Assembly: GCA_023436175.1 (NCBI GenBank)
Contig: JAEZKE010000156.1
Location: forward strand, 1 to 37,500
Length of the DNA: 37,500 nt
Reading direction: 5' to 3'
From: Methanobacteriota archaeon
GTDB lineage: Archaea > Methanobacteriota > Methanobacteria > Methanobacteriales > Methanobacteriaceae
In this document: in pieces, positions 16,471 through 24,995 of the stretch
Numbering within the stretch: the stretch's first letter is position 1
Layout of the letters: each line of letters starts with the position of its first letter
Translations under genes and position numbers: made by a program
Notes under the pieces: generated by a model
Database searches by the model: none
What the model was told of the DNA's origin: nothing
What the model saw: only the letters and a program-made list of their open reading frames with translations

Positions 16471-17136
16471 TTAATCTCTTTTTTCTATTAATTTATTTGT
16501 GACAATGCCCTCAACATTCATTTTAATGAATTTTTTAAATATATCTGGATCATCGATGGTCCATGGATAAACAGATATTCCATTGTTTTGGGCTTGTTTT
16601 ACCATTTCTTCATCTACATATTTATAACTTGGAAAAATAGTGTTTGCACTGGCATTTAATGCCATCTGACTTACATCTACAGGCTGGCAGGTAAATATAA
16701 TCCCCGCATCTACAGAAGGGTTCATTTTTCTTGCATTTTTAATGCTTTTATGGTAAAAAGAGGTTAATATTACATTTTCTAAATTATTTTCATCTATCTT
16801 TTCAAGGACTTTACCTTCGGTTCCAGGCTCTTTAATCTCAATTACAAGTCCAATCCTGTCTTTTATACATGATATTACTTCATCTAATGTTGGAATTGAT
16901 TCTCCACGGCCGGCATCAAGTTTCTTGAGCTCTTGAAGTGTGTAATCTTTTACAAATCCGCTTTCATTTGTTGTTCGGTTAACATCTGCATCATGCATTA
17001 TAACGAGCTTTTTATCCTTGCTCATGCGTACATCGACTTCAACAAAATCTGCACCTATCTTTATTGCTCCTTCAATTGCCCTTAATGTATTTTCAGGTTC
17101 AAAAAAAGAAGCACCTCTGTGAGCTATAATTTGCAT
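16471..17136 (-). CDS. Glycerophosphodiester phosphodiesterase family protein
   Basis: A 221-residue GDPD of the UgpQ type, which hydrolyses glycerophosphodiesters to glycerol-3-phosphate and an alcohol. It has the full signature: IIAHRGASFFEPENTLRA at the N-terminus (catalytic His and Arg), DFVEVDVRMSKDKKLVIMHD near 31 (Glu/Asp metal ligands and second His), and VIEIKEPG near 97. The C-terminal VYPWTIDDPDIFKKFI and GIVTNKL are also typical. There is no signal peptide, so it is cytoplasmic. In archaea the natural substrate may be an ether-lipid-derived sn-glycerol-1-phosphate diester, which is an inference. Confidence 0.93.
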   Translation of the reverse strand: MQIIAHRGASFFEPENTLRAIEGAIKIGADFVEVDVRMSKDKKLVIMHDADVNRTTNESGFVKDYTLQELKKLDAGRGESIPTLDEVISCIKDRIGLVIEIKEPGTEGKVLEKIDENNLENVILTSFYHKSIKNARKMNPSVDAGIIFTCQPVDVSQMALNASANTIFPSYKYVDEEMVKQAQNNGISVYPWTIDDPDIFKKFIKMNVEGIVTNKLIEKRD

Positions 17137-17196
17137 TATTTAACACACCGGCATTGATAATTAACTTAAATCATTAAATAAAATTTGGAAAAAGAA

Positions 17197-17490
17197 TTAA
17201 TATTCTTCTTCGTCTTCACAACCACACCCACAAACGTCATCTTCTTCCATTTCAATATTGTCTAATATATAGTTAATTTTAGCTATAAGATTAGGGGCTA
17301 TTACTTTAAATGCGTCCTTATCTTCAATTAATCCTAAAGTTAAATTGTCTACTTTTAAAGTTTCAATATCTATTTCTGTAATATCAATGTCATTACTGGC
17401 TTTATATAAAATATCATGTACTCGTTCATTTATTTCTAACACCATTAATTGATCTAAACTGGTTATATTAAACATGTTTTCTACTTCCAT
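17197..17490 (-). CDS. Acidic protein with CGCGC tail, unknown
   Basis: A 97-residue protein I do not recognise. It is strongly acidic, alternating short helices and strands (DIDITEIDIETLKVDNLTLG), and ends EEDDVCGCGCEDEEEY, where three cysteines spaced by glycine are embedded in acidic residues. Such a tail could bind a metal (Fe-S, Zn or Ni), but no family is evident. A GAGGCGAT box lies just before the ATG, supporting translation. An in-frame second Met (codon 6) is possible. Lies behind the MarR gene and ahead of GDPD on the same strand. Confidence 0.7.
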   Translation of the reverse strand: MEVENMFNITSLDQLMVLEINERVHDILYKASNDIDITEIDIETLKVDNLTLGLIEDKDAFKVIAPNLIAKINYILDNIEMEEDDVCGCGCEDEEEY

Positions 17491-17774
17491 CAGAATCGCC
17501 TCGTTTTATTTCTTAAAATGTTTTATTATGTGGTAATATCAGTTTTTGAGGTTATATACTTTTCTAAATTTTATCTTTTAACTTTAGATGCGATATCCCG
17601 TCAGTTTAAAAGGTATTAAAACACCGAGTTAAAATCAACTTGGAATTACTCAAAAATATAATATAGATTAACTTTGTTTTTTATAATATTTGGACCTTAA
17701 TGCTTCAAATAATTGATAATTAACTACTGTAAAATAAATAGTAATAATTAATACGGCAATTACATATTAAAAAT

Positions 17775-18203
17775 TTATTCTAAGTTGGAAATTAATTTAT
17801 TTAATAAATCTTTAAATTGCTCCAGTTCACTTTCACTGAATATGGAGTCAATTTCTTGGGCATTCTGAGACATCATTGCTGATGTTTTCTTATATAAATC
17901 ATGACCTTTCTCTGTTAAATATATTAGAAACTCCCTTCTATCTTGAGGTGAATTTTTTCTCTCAATGAGTTCCTTATTTTCAAGTATATTTAAAATTCGT
18001 GTAACGGCTGCCCTATCTTTAAGCGACATTTCAGCTATCTTTTTCTGATTACATCCCTCTGCTCGGTATACTCTACTTAAAATAGCCCACTGTTCCAGTG
18101 AAATATCATAATCCTTAAGTTTAACCTGAAGTCTTCTTTTAAGTAAATATCTGGATTTAGAAATTAACCATACAATAGAAGTTTCATCGAGAATATATCC
18201 CAT
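17775..18203 (-). CDS. MarR-family transcriptional regulator
   Basis: A 142-residue dimeric winged-helix regulator with the usual MarR layout: N-terminal dimerisation helix (ETSIVWLISKSRYLLKRRLQ), helix-turn-helix (YRAEGCNQKKIAEMSLKDRA, then the recognition helix AVTRILNILENKELIER), the wing NSPQDRREFLIYLTEKG and a C-terminal dimerisation helix ending in LNKLISNLE. GGT lies in the usual place before ATG 18203. A perfect palindrome TTGATATATCAA (18243-18254) in its promoter is a candidate autoregulatory operator. Divergent from a small membrane protein gene at 18621. Confidence 0.93.
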   Translation of the reverse strand: MGYILDETSIVWLISKSRYLLKRRLQVKLKDYDISLEQWAILSRVYRAEGCNQKKIAEMSLKDRAAVTRILNILENKELIERKNSPQDRREFLIYLTEKGHDLYKKTSAMMSQNAQEIDSIFSESELEQFKDLLNKLISNLE

Positions 18204-18242
18204 ACAATTACCTTCAATAATCTAAAAATAACAATTATAAAG

Positions 18243-18254
18243 TTGATATATCAA
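18243..18254. promoter_or_regulatory. Palindromic operator candidate of MarR gene
   Basis: TTGATATATCAA, a perfect 12-bp palindrome 40 bp before the MarR start and next to A+T-rich TATA-like sequence. Its TTGA...TCAA ends match the usual form of MarR sites. Confidence 0.45.
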
Positions 18255-18548
18255 TAGTCAATATATTAAATATATCTTGTAAGTATATATAAGCCTTTCC
18301 AAGATTACTCCATTATAAACCCATTTTTTTACTACATTTGTTTAACTTAACTAAAGATGTCTGCAAAAATTGACTTTATTCAATTCTTACCAATCAAAAT
18401 ATTAGTTTTATAACCTATTTTGATAAGAAAATGGATATATGAAGATTAGTGCCTTAAAATTGACATAATAAATCTTTTTTTATGATTTTAATCATATGTT
18501 GACTTAACACTTACAAAAATATAATAATTATGTGATTAATATACATAC

Positions 18549-18570
18549 CTACAAACACAAATGTTTGTAG
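18549..18570. promoter_or_regulatory. 9-bp inverted repeat before small membrane protein
   Basis: CTACAAACA and TGTTTGTAG pair perfectly around a 4-nt loop, ending 50 bp before the AUA start at 18621. Could be an operator or a leader hairpin. Confidence 0.4.
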
Positions 18571-18620
18571 CCTACAAAATAGAAGATTTTCGAGCATAAA
18601 AAGAAAAAGGGGGTGTAGTT

Positions 18621-18779
18621 ATAGACGACAAACTTACAGGTATCATATATATTATAATTGCCATTTTAATAATAGTAGTGAGGATTGCAGTTCCAAATTT
18701 CTTTGATTATCTAATAGGAATAATAGCTGCTATATTGCTGGTAATAGGGATATATCTATTGTTATTTAAAAAACATTAA
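18621..18779 (+). CDS. Small two-helix membrane protein, apparent AUA start
   Basis: Fifty-two codons from ATA 18621: a short DDKLTG start, helix 1 (IIYIIIAILIIVVRIAV), a polar PNFFDY turn, helix 2 (LIGIIAAILLVIGIYLLLF) and a KKH end. No ATG, GTG or TTG precedes the first helix in frame. A strong GGGGGTG ribosome site ends 5 nt before the ATA, the spacing used by ordinary genes here. An internal GTG (codon 20) would leave only the second helix and has no ribosome site. I do not recognise a named family. Possibly controlled by the divergent MarR protein. Confidence 0.65.
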   Translation: MDDKLTGIIYIIIAILIIVVRIAVPNFFDYLIGIIAAILLVIGIYLLLFKKH

Positions 18780-18838
18780 ATCGAAAACAGTTACATCTGT
18801 TTTTTAAACTTTTTTTAAACTGTAGCGCTATTTACATG

Positions 18839-19486
18839 TTAAATTACTTTGTACTCCAATATCAGATCTTCACCTAAACCATAACTCTTTTTAAATTCTA
18901 ATTTAATTGCATCACTCATTCTGTCAATACCTTCGCCGTCAACAAGGGTCTTTGCCTGAGATCCTCCCGCAATCATTGGAGCTACACATACCCTGACTTC
19001 ATTAACTAAGTTATTTTCAAGCATTGAATAGTTCAGCGTTGATCCACCTTCAAGCATTACGGTTTTAATCCCTATTTTTGAGAGTTTATTCATTAGCAGT
19101 TTAAGATTAACCCTATCTTCACCACATTTTAAAATAACTGCTTTTTTTTCTAAATTTTCTACCTTTTTGGGATCTGCATTTTCTGTCGTTGCAATTATAG
19201 TCGGCGCATCTTTGTTTAAAATACGAAAATTTAATGGAGTACGAGCTTTGCTGTCAACAACTATCCTTACAGGATTATCTTCTCCTTCAGCATCAATTTT
19301 ATGTACGGTAAGTCTTGGATCATCTGCAAGAAGTGTATTTATTCCAACCATTATGGCATCCATTTCTTTTCTGAGTTTGTGAACTCGTATCAAATCTTCT
19401 TTACCTGAAATCTCAGAACTTCCAGTTCTGGTGGCAATTTTACCGTCTAAGGTCATTGCTGCGTTTAATATTACATAAGGTTTCAT
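18839..19486 (-). CDS. 2,5-diamino-6-ribosylamino-pyrimidinone 5'-phosphate reductase (riboflavin pathway)
   Basis: The archaeal reductase that converts the ribosylamino-pyrimidine from GTP cyclohydrolase to the ribitylamino form before deamination, on the way to riboflavin and the deazaflavin F420/FO. The 215-residue protein has the RibD-C fold: PYVILNAAMTLDGKIATRTG at the N-terminus, HKLRKEMDAIMVGINTLLADDPRLTV near 36, and the NAD(P)H-binding VMLEGGSTLNYSML near 147. There is no deaminase domain, as expected for the archaeal and fungal (Rib7-like) type. ATG 19486 is preceded by GGCGTGGTAA. Confidence 0.92.
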   Translation of the reverse strand: MKPYVILNAAMTLDGKIATRTGSSEISGKEDLIRVHKLRKEMDAIMVGINTLLADDPRLTVHKIDAEGEDNPVRIVVDSKARTPLNFRILNKDAPTIIATTENADPKKVENLEKKAVILKCGEDRVNLKLLMNKLSKIGIKTVMLEGGSTLNYSMLENNLVNEVRVCVAPMIAGGSQAKTLVDGEGIDRMSDAIKLEFKKSYGLGEDLILEYKVI

Positions 19487-19557
19487 TTTACCACGCCTGT
19501 AAATTATATTGAGTTTAACAAATTTATCAAATAAAAAATAGGTGAATGTGGATAAAA

Positions 19558-19833
19558 TTAGTATCCACTGTTAAATATCTGCTGAATATTCTGTACTACT
19601 GAAGATATAGTATTTAAAACGGAATTGATACTATTTAAAATATCTTGAATTGGATCCAAAGTATTTTGAACATCTTTTGCTGTCTGATTCATTGTATCAG
19701 ATGCATTATCAATTGCCTGTTGTGCTGTATTAGTAATGTTGTTTAATGCAGATGGTGCTGCACTTACAGATTGGAGACCAAATCCTGTAATTATCAGGAT
19801 TAATGTTAATATACCCCACATTTTCATATTCAT
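19558..19833 (-). CDS. Small secreted protein, unknown
   Basis: About 91 residues. A classical signal peptide (MWGILTLILIITGFGL, cleavage probably after SVSA) is followed by a short exported chain rich in Asn, Thr, Ile and Gln. Its regular heptad-like spacing (NTAQQAIDNASDTMNQTAKD; NSINSVLNTISSVVQNI) suggests an amphipathic helix or coiled coil. There is no Cys and no anchor. An AGGTGG box lies close upstream; ATG 19833 or 19827 are both possible starts. No family recognised; could be a surface or cell-wall-associated peptide. Confidence 0.7.
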   Translation of the reverse strand: MNMKMWGILTLILIITGFGLQSVSAAPSALNNITNTAQQAIDNASDTMNQTAKDVQNTLDPIQDILNSINSVLNTISSVVQNIQQIFNSGY

Positions 19834-20093
19834 TTCCACCTTATTATTTTTTATTTATAATGGATTTAAAGGGTATTTTAAATGTTATCATATTTACATA
19901 CCACGGCCCTTATAAAATACAAAACAGGAACCTTAAAAAAATTTACAAACAGGAAGTATATTAAAAAAGCTATGTTATTGAGTTATCAAGGACAATTTGG
20001 AAAATAAGGGTATACTGATAGCTATTAGAGTGCAGGTTTAGATTAATTTTTTTAAAAAAAAGTAAGAAGTTTTTATAAACTCATTCTTTAACA

Positions 20094-20252
20094 TTATTCT
20101 TCTAATAGTCTCTGAATTTCTCCAGCAGCTTTTGCAAAGGGGCATTCATCACTGTGAGTGCCGCATTTAAAGCATGCTTCTTCAGTAATGACTTTTAATG
20201 AGTTTTTTAGTTCTTCTTCATTTACATTTTTTCCGTTTATCCATTCTGGCAT
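20094..20252 (-). CDS. Small CxxC / Cys-His protein (52 aa), unknown
   Basis: A 52-residue protein with GGTGA 5 nt before the ATG. It reads MPEWINGKNVNEEELKNSL, then ACFKCGTHSDECPFAKAAGE. The cysteine set C-x2-C-x2-H-x3-C could hold a zinc ion or a small iron centre. The acidic-helical ends (EEELKNSL, EIQRLLEE) suggest a mini zinc-ribbon or adaptor. Not assigned to a family. The good ribosome site and codon choice make it a likely real gene. Confidence 0.65.
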   Translation of the reverse strand: MPEWINGKNVNEEELKNSLKVITEEACFKCGTHSDECPFAKAAGEIQRLLEE

Positions 20253-20637
20253 TTTATCACCATTATAAACATAGTTGGTATAGAATTATATACTTAACCG
20301 TCATTAAACTATACTTAGTATATTTTTATACACATATTTATTCTTAAATTTTAAAACCAGCATCTCAACAATCTTTTTAAATCAGATCTGTGGCAATATC
20401 CATTTTTTAATTTAAAAATAATACACTTTTAAATTCCATAACTCATAAAGAGGTTTGCTAAATAATTAAATTTTTAAATGTTCTTTTAAATAGTATTATA
20501 CGTTAAAATTTAATTTTTAGCTGGAAATAAGTTAACATGCTTTTAAATAGTTATTTATATTAAAAACAGGCATCTAATATCAAGAATTAAAGTTAACATG
20601 ATTTAGACAAAATCAACTAATTAAATGGAGGCAAAAA
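20253..20637. other. Non-coding 385 bp
   Basis: Divergent promoter region between the small Cys protein and the CMD protein. It contains two AAGTTAACATG direct repeats (20529-20539, 20590-20600) and A+T elements. No gene seen. Confidence 0.5.
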
Positions 20638-21021
20638 ATGAGTGAAGATAAGTATAATAGAGGATTAGAAATGCTTAAAATGATGCATCCAAAGTCTTAT
20701 GGGGAATTAGCAGATAATTTAAAGGATATCGCTCCTGATTTAGCACGTTTTGTAGCTGAATTTCCTTATGCAGATGTTTACACACGTCCAGGTTTAGATC
20801 TAAAGACAAGGGAACTTGTAACAATTGCAAGTCTTACAACCCTGGGACATGCAAAAACAGAGCTTAAAAGCCATATTATAGGAGCTTTAAATGTTGGATG
20901 TACCCGTGAAGAAATTGTGGAAGTACTGATTCAAATGGCAGTCTATGCAGGTTTTCCAACAGCTTTAAATGCGGTATATACAGCTAAAGAAGTATTTGAA
21001 GAGTTGGATAATGAAAAATAA
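20638..21021 (+). CDS. Carboxymuconolactone decarboxylase (CMD) family protein
   Basis: A 127-residue AhpD-like / CMD-fold protein. Helical pattern: GLEMLKMMHPKSYGELADNL, RPGLDLKTRELVTIASLTTLG, then LKSHIIGALNVGCTREEIVE and QMAVYAGFPTALNAVYTAKE. This matches gamma-carboxymuconolactone decarboxylase-like proteins rather than AhpD peroxidases, because the AhpD Cys-x-x-Cys is absent; only one Cys (GCTREE) and a nearby His remain. The real substrate in methanogens is unknown. GGAGGCAAAAA precedes the ATG. Confidence 0.9.
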   Translation: MSEDKYNRGLEMLKMMHPKSYGELADNLKDIAPDLARFVAEFPYADVYTRPGLDLKTRELVTIASLTTLGHAKTELKSHIIGALNVGCTREEIVEVLIQMAVYAGFPTALNAVYTAKEVFEELDNEK

Positions 21022-21204
21022 ATTATAATCATTTCATTTTTTAAATTTTAGTTGTTTGCTTCACTTAAAAGTTAGAGATAATTAATTTTAATATTTTTAA
21101 TTACCTAAACATTTTAATTTGTTATTTAATGTCGCTGGCTATGCCAACGGCTTAAGTAGTAATCAAGGCAGTATAAACGAAATTATTTAAAACTATTAAT
21201 ATAT

Positions 21205-22272
21205 TTAAATATCCATAGTTAATTTACCCTTTCCATTTATTATGTCCATTTTAACATTAGATTCTGAGTTTATTCTATTTAAAAATTCATTCGCGTGTTG
21301 ATTACTCATAATGTGGGGGCTGCTGCTTGTGATGTGAATGGGAATCACTGTCACATCTGCATTTCCATTTATAATCTGTAGCTGCACAACCATGGAATCC
21401 TTTGTAATTGGGTTTTTTTGATCAAAAACACAGTTTCCAAGACTGTAAAATATTAATTTTCCTTTATAACTTTCTATACTTTGAGGTACATGGGGATGGC
21501 TTCCAACCACTATGTCTGCACCTTCATTTATACACTCTCTGGATAATTCAGTTTGGTACTTATTTGGAGTCAGGGAGTACTCGTTTCCATAATGAAAAAA
21601 CACGATAATAATATCTGCACGGCTTTTGGCTGCATCTATACTATTTTTAACAAGTTCCCACTCTGCAGGGGCAAATCCTGGTGAATTGTATGTAGCTGGA
21701 GGCAATTCTGACTTACCAAACCCTTTAAATGTGGTTAAATCCATGAAATTTATAATAGCTATCCTCTTACCATTAATATTGAAATATGCAGGTTGAATCG
21801 CATCTTGAATGTTTTCTCCAGCTCCTGCATGGCTAACATTATATTTATCAAGTGTTTCAAGTGTATCGTTTAATCCTTGTGGGCCATAATCCATAATATG
21901 ATTATTGGCCAAAGCAACAGCATATATATTGTTATCCTTTAAGATGTGTGCATAAGCGGGATTTGCCTTTAAAGGAACAGTCTTTTTAAAATTTTTATTT
22001 GAATTTGTAAATGGTGATTCCAAATTTACAACAACTAAATTTGATCGGCTAAAAATTGGTTTTAAGTCTCCAAATATATTGGATTTGCTGCTGATTGCTG
22101 TTCCTACCCCTCTTCCAAACATCACATCCCCTGTTAAGATAATACTAACAGAAGATGGGGGTGAATTGTATTGAAGTGTTTTATTTTCGGATGTAAACGT
22201 GGGAAATAAAAGAAAAACGGCCGCTACTGCTACTGTAAATAATAAAATTGTACTAAAATAAATCTTTTTCAT
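21205..22272 (-). CDS. CapA-family exported metallophosphatase-like protein
   Basis: A 355-residue CapA / poly-gamma-glutamate-synthesis-like protein. One N-terminal hydrophobic helix (IYFSTILLFTVAVAAVFLLF) serves as signal or anchor, so the domain faces outside. The calcineurin-like fold motifs are visible: ILTGDVMFGRGVG, VNLESPFTN, ALANNHIMDYGPQG, IAIINFMD, VFFHYGNEY, VVGSHPHVPQSIE and FYSLGN. These metal-binding motifs are conserved, so it is probably an active enzyme. CapA members in organisms without poly-gamma-glutamate have unknown substrates. I choose ATG 22272 before MKKIYF; a TTG five codons upstream is the alternative. Confidence 0.88.
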   Translation of the reverse strand: MKKIYFSTILLFTVAVAAVFLLFPTFTSENKTLQYNSPPSSVSIILTGDVMFGRGVGTAISSKSNIFGDLKPIFSRSNLVVVNLESPFTNSNKNFKKTVPLKANPAYAHILKDNNIYAVALANNHIMDYGPQGLNDTLETLDKYNVSHAGAGENIQDAIQPAYFNINGKRIAIINFMDLTTFKGFGKSELPPATYNSPGFAPAEWELVKNSIDAAKSRADIIIVFFHYGNEYSLTPNKYQTELSRECINEGADIVVGSHPHVPQSIESYKGKLIFYSLGNCVFDQKNPITKDSMVVQLQIINGNADVTVIPIHITSSSPHIMSNQHANEFLNRINSESNVKMDIINGKGKLTMDI

Positions 22273-22493
22273 TTTAAATGCCTGCAAGTATATGTTTGTA
22301 AAGTGTATCCAATTTTGATTATGTTAATAGAATATATAAATTTAACAATTAGATACACTTTTAATAATAAAATAAATATTTTTAACATTGATTATTTGAA
22401 AATTAACATAATATGGTGAGTATTTAATCAATGATTGATAAGGTGGTTTCAAATTGAATATAATTTTTCAAAAAAATAAAAAGATAAATGGGT

Positions 22494-24995
22494 TTATTTT
22501 CTTTTTGGTACTATTAGGCCGCTTAGAACCATAAATATAGCAAGTATTATATAGTTTAATGGTAATCCTGTTTCCTGTAATCCTATTGTTGTTCTGCTGG
22601 CTGCGTTTACTATGCTTTCATTGTTTGAGTTATTATTTTCTTGCACGTTGATTGTTATAATCCCTGAATCTCCTGAGTTCAGGTCATAAGTGGTTGATGT
22701 AATCTTTGGTGTTATTTTGTAAGTTCCATCACCTGCAGCTTTAACAGTTAAGTACAGGTAAGGGTCTCCTACAGGTACTGAGTTTAAAGTCCAGGTTACT
22801 GTTCTTGTTAATTGGTTGTATGTGCAGTTCCCACTGGTCGCGCTGATATTTACGAAATCTAAACCTTCTGGTAACTGAAATGTTATTGTAACATTATCTG
22901 CAGTGTCCGGCCCGTTGTTTCCGAGTTTGTAGGTTAGTATAAATGTGTCACCAATTTTAACATGTGTCTTACTGCTTGTTGTGCTGATGTATAACTCAGA
23001 TACTGGTTTTATTATGATACTGGTAGATACCGCGGCTTTCTGGTTAAGACTATCTGCTGCTGAAACAGTTATATGGTCCTGCTGTGGTGCTGGTCCTCCG
23101 TTTGCTGTGAAGGTAGCTGTACCAGTTCCATAACTTAATATGGTTTGTGTTATACTTCCCCAGGTTGTGGTAAATATCATTGGTATTTTTGATGGATATT
23201 TAAAAGATTCATTGCTATGATCTTTACCATTTGAATCCTTGTATAAATCCACTGTAACATTAGAAGTCTTAGTGTTGAGTATTTTACAGGGATTTGCACT
23301 TATTGAAAGTACAAGCCATGGATCAGCATCTACACCATCACCTGTAATGAGATTTTCGATGTTTTTTGGATTTGTATTAGAACCCCACCAGTTAAGCTCA
23401 GCATTTATTGAACCATCTAAATTATTAATAGCACTACCATAAGTTGCATTGTTTCCAACCATCCTGCAGAAATGAATATTAGCAATAATACCTACATTGC
23501 GGATAGCACCTCCAAGACTTGCAGTGTTACCTGTAAAAGTACAACCAGTCAAATTAATAGTAACAATATTGCAGATAGCACCACCGTTACCACTTGCATT
23601 GTTGCCTGTGAAAGTACAGCCACTTACAGAACTAATGGCACCATGATTGAAGACAGCACCGCCATAACTTGCATTGTTACCGTTGAAAGTACAATTACTT
23701 AAAGTAGTAATAGTACCCTGAAAATTGTTGATAGCGCCACCATAGGTTGCATTGTTACCTGTGAAAGTACAACCGCTTAAAGTAGCAATATTGTTTTTGT
23801 TGTAGATAGCACCGCCCTCGGGAGCATTGTTACCTGTGAAGGTACAACCACCAATATTCAAAGTACTACCAGGTCCATTATAGATGGCACCGCCACTGGT
23901 AGTTGCTGTGTTGTTTTTGAAAGTACAGCCACTCAAAGAAGTAATAGTACTATAGTAATTGTAGATGGCACCACCCCATGAAGCACTATTACCTGTGAAC
24001 GTACAACTACTCAAATTATTAATAGTACCGTCATAATTGAGGATAGCGCCACCATGGGGTGCATTGTTACCTGTGAAGGTACAACCATCCATATTCAAAG
24101 TACTCAAATAATTAGTTATAGCACTACCATAAGTTGCAGTGTTATCTGTGAAGGTACAGCCACTCAAAGTAATAATGGCACCGTCAACATTGTAGATAGC
24201 ACCAGCCCATGAGGCATTATTACCTGTGAAATTACAATTAGCAACAGTTAAATTACCATTATTGCAGATAGCACCAGCAGCTTGATCTGCTGTATTTCCT
24301 GTGAAGGTACAACCACTTAAATTCGTAATAGTGCCATTATAATTGAATATAGCGCCGCCAATTGTGTTTGCTACGTTATCTGTGAAGGTACAGCCGCTTA
24401 AATTATTAATAGTACCCTCATAATTGAATATAGCACCACCATTTGCTGCTGTGTTGTCTTTGAAAGTACAACCACTCAAAGCAGTAATATTGCCTTTATT
24501 GTAGATAGCACCACCAATAGGAGCTGTGTTACTTGTGAACGTACAATTTGTTATAGTTAAATTACCTCTATTTGAGATAGCACCACCACCGTTACCTGTT
24601 ATTGTTGCGTTGGTCATGGTTAAATTCAAAATAGTGACAGTAACACCACTGCTAATATTAAATATCCAGTTATTGCCGCTTCCGTTTATGATTGTTTTGT
24701 TTTGGCTTTGACCTGTAATAGTCATATTTCTGTTGATTGAAATATTTGTATTTCCTTCTCCACTATATGTTCCGTCTGCGATGTTTATTGTTCCATTTTC
24801 ATCAACACTGCTTATTCCTTTGCCTATTGTCTGGTATGGCAAATCACTTGTTCCGGGATTATCATCAGATCCGACAGTTCCGTTAACATAAACAGTTGAA
24901 GCTGCACTAACACTAGATACAGAAGTTAGAACAATAAAAATACCAAGTAGAACTGTTATTAATAGTATTTTGTTAGATATTGCGTGTTTTTTCAG
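22494..24995 (-). CDS. Adhesin-like secreted beta-helix protein, apparent CUG start
   Basis: An 833-residue surface protein. A signal peptide (NKILLITVLLGIFIVLTSVS, cleavage near SVSA-AS) is followed by a Pbp-type start (TVYVNGTVGSDDNPG). Next come more than a dozen right-handed beta-helix repeats with the consensus NLSGCTFTGNNASxGGAI, from about residue 100 to 530, then an Ig-like region and a DUF11-type domain (YKLGNNGPDTADNVTITFQL near 710). The C-terminal membrane anchor is followed by a basic tail (MVLSGLIVPKRK). Typical of Methanobacteriales adhesin-like proteins. The codon before KKHAISN is CTG 24995 with the strong ribosome site AAGGAGGTGA directly upstream. A stop (TAA) lies four codons further out, and no standard start exists until TTG 24842, which would delete the signal peptide. 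Confidence 0.85.
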   Translation of the reverse strand: MKKHAISNKILLITVLLGIFIVLTSVSSVSAASTVYVNGTVGSDDNPGTSDLPYQTIGKGISSVDENGTINIADGTYSGEGNTNISINRNMTITGQSQNKTIINGSGNNWIFNISSGVTVTILNLTMTNATITGNGGGAISNRGNLTITNCTFTSNTAPIGGAIYNKGNITALSGCTFKDNTAANGGAIFNYEGTINNLSGCTFTDNVANTIGGAIFNYNGTITNLSGCTFTGNTADQAAGAICNNGNLTVANCNFTGNNASWAGAIYNVDGAIITLSGCTFTDNTATYGSAITNYLSTLNMDGCTFTGNNAPHGGAILNYDGTINNLSSCTFTGNSASWGGAIYNYYSTITSLSGCTFKNNTATTSGGAIYNGPGSTLNIGGCTFTGNNAPEGGAIYNKNNIATLSGCTFTGNNATYGGAINNFQGTITTLSNCTFNGNNASYGGAVFNHGAISSVSGCTFTGNNASGNGGAICNIVTINLTGCTFTGNTASLGGAIRNVGIIANIHFCRMVGNNATYGSAINNLDGSINAELNWWGSNTNPKNIENLITGDGVDADPWLVLSISANPCKILNTKTSNVTVDLYKDSNGKDHSNESFKYPSKIPMIFTTTWGSITQTILSYGTGTATFTANGGPAPQQDHITVSAADSLNQKAAVSTSIIIKPVSELYISTTSSKTHVKIGDTFILTYKLGNNGPDTADNVTITFQLPEGLDFVNISATSGNCTYNQLTRTVTWTLNSVPVGDPYLYLTVKAAGDGTYKITPKITSTTYDLNSGDSGIITINVQENNNSNNESIVNAASRTTIGLQETGLPLNYIILAIFMVLSGLIVPKRK
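23480..24640 (-). repeat. Tandem beta-helix coding repeats
   Basis: Repeated units of about 75-120 bp encoding GCTFTGN-type turns inside the adhesin gene. They share blocks such as ACCTGTGAAGGTACAACC and are prone to recombination. Confidence 0.7.

Larger units (their letters stand above)
18204..18620. other. Non-coding 417 bp between MarR gene and small membrane protein
   Basis: Very A+T-rich, with no coding frame. Holds the TTGATATATCAA palindrome and the CTACAAACA/TGTTTGTAG dyad described separately. Confidence 0.6.

Noticed and set aside
21125..21180. G+C-richer patch (GTCGCTGGCTATGCCAACGG) between CMD and CapA genes
   Set aside because: Only a short 4-bp TGGC/GCCA hairpin visible; not enough to call an RNA or terminator.
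22454..22530. GGTGG plus TTG and 26 codons on the plus strand near the adhesin end
   Set aside because: Runs antisense into the adhesin 3' end; low-complexity Lys/Asn/Phe peptide.
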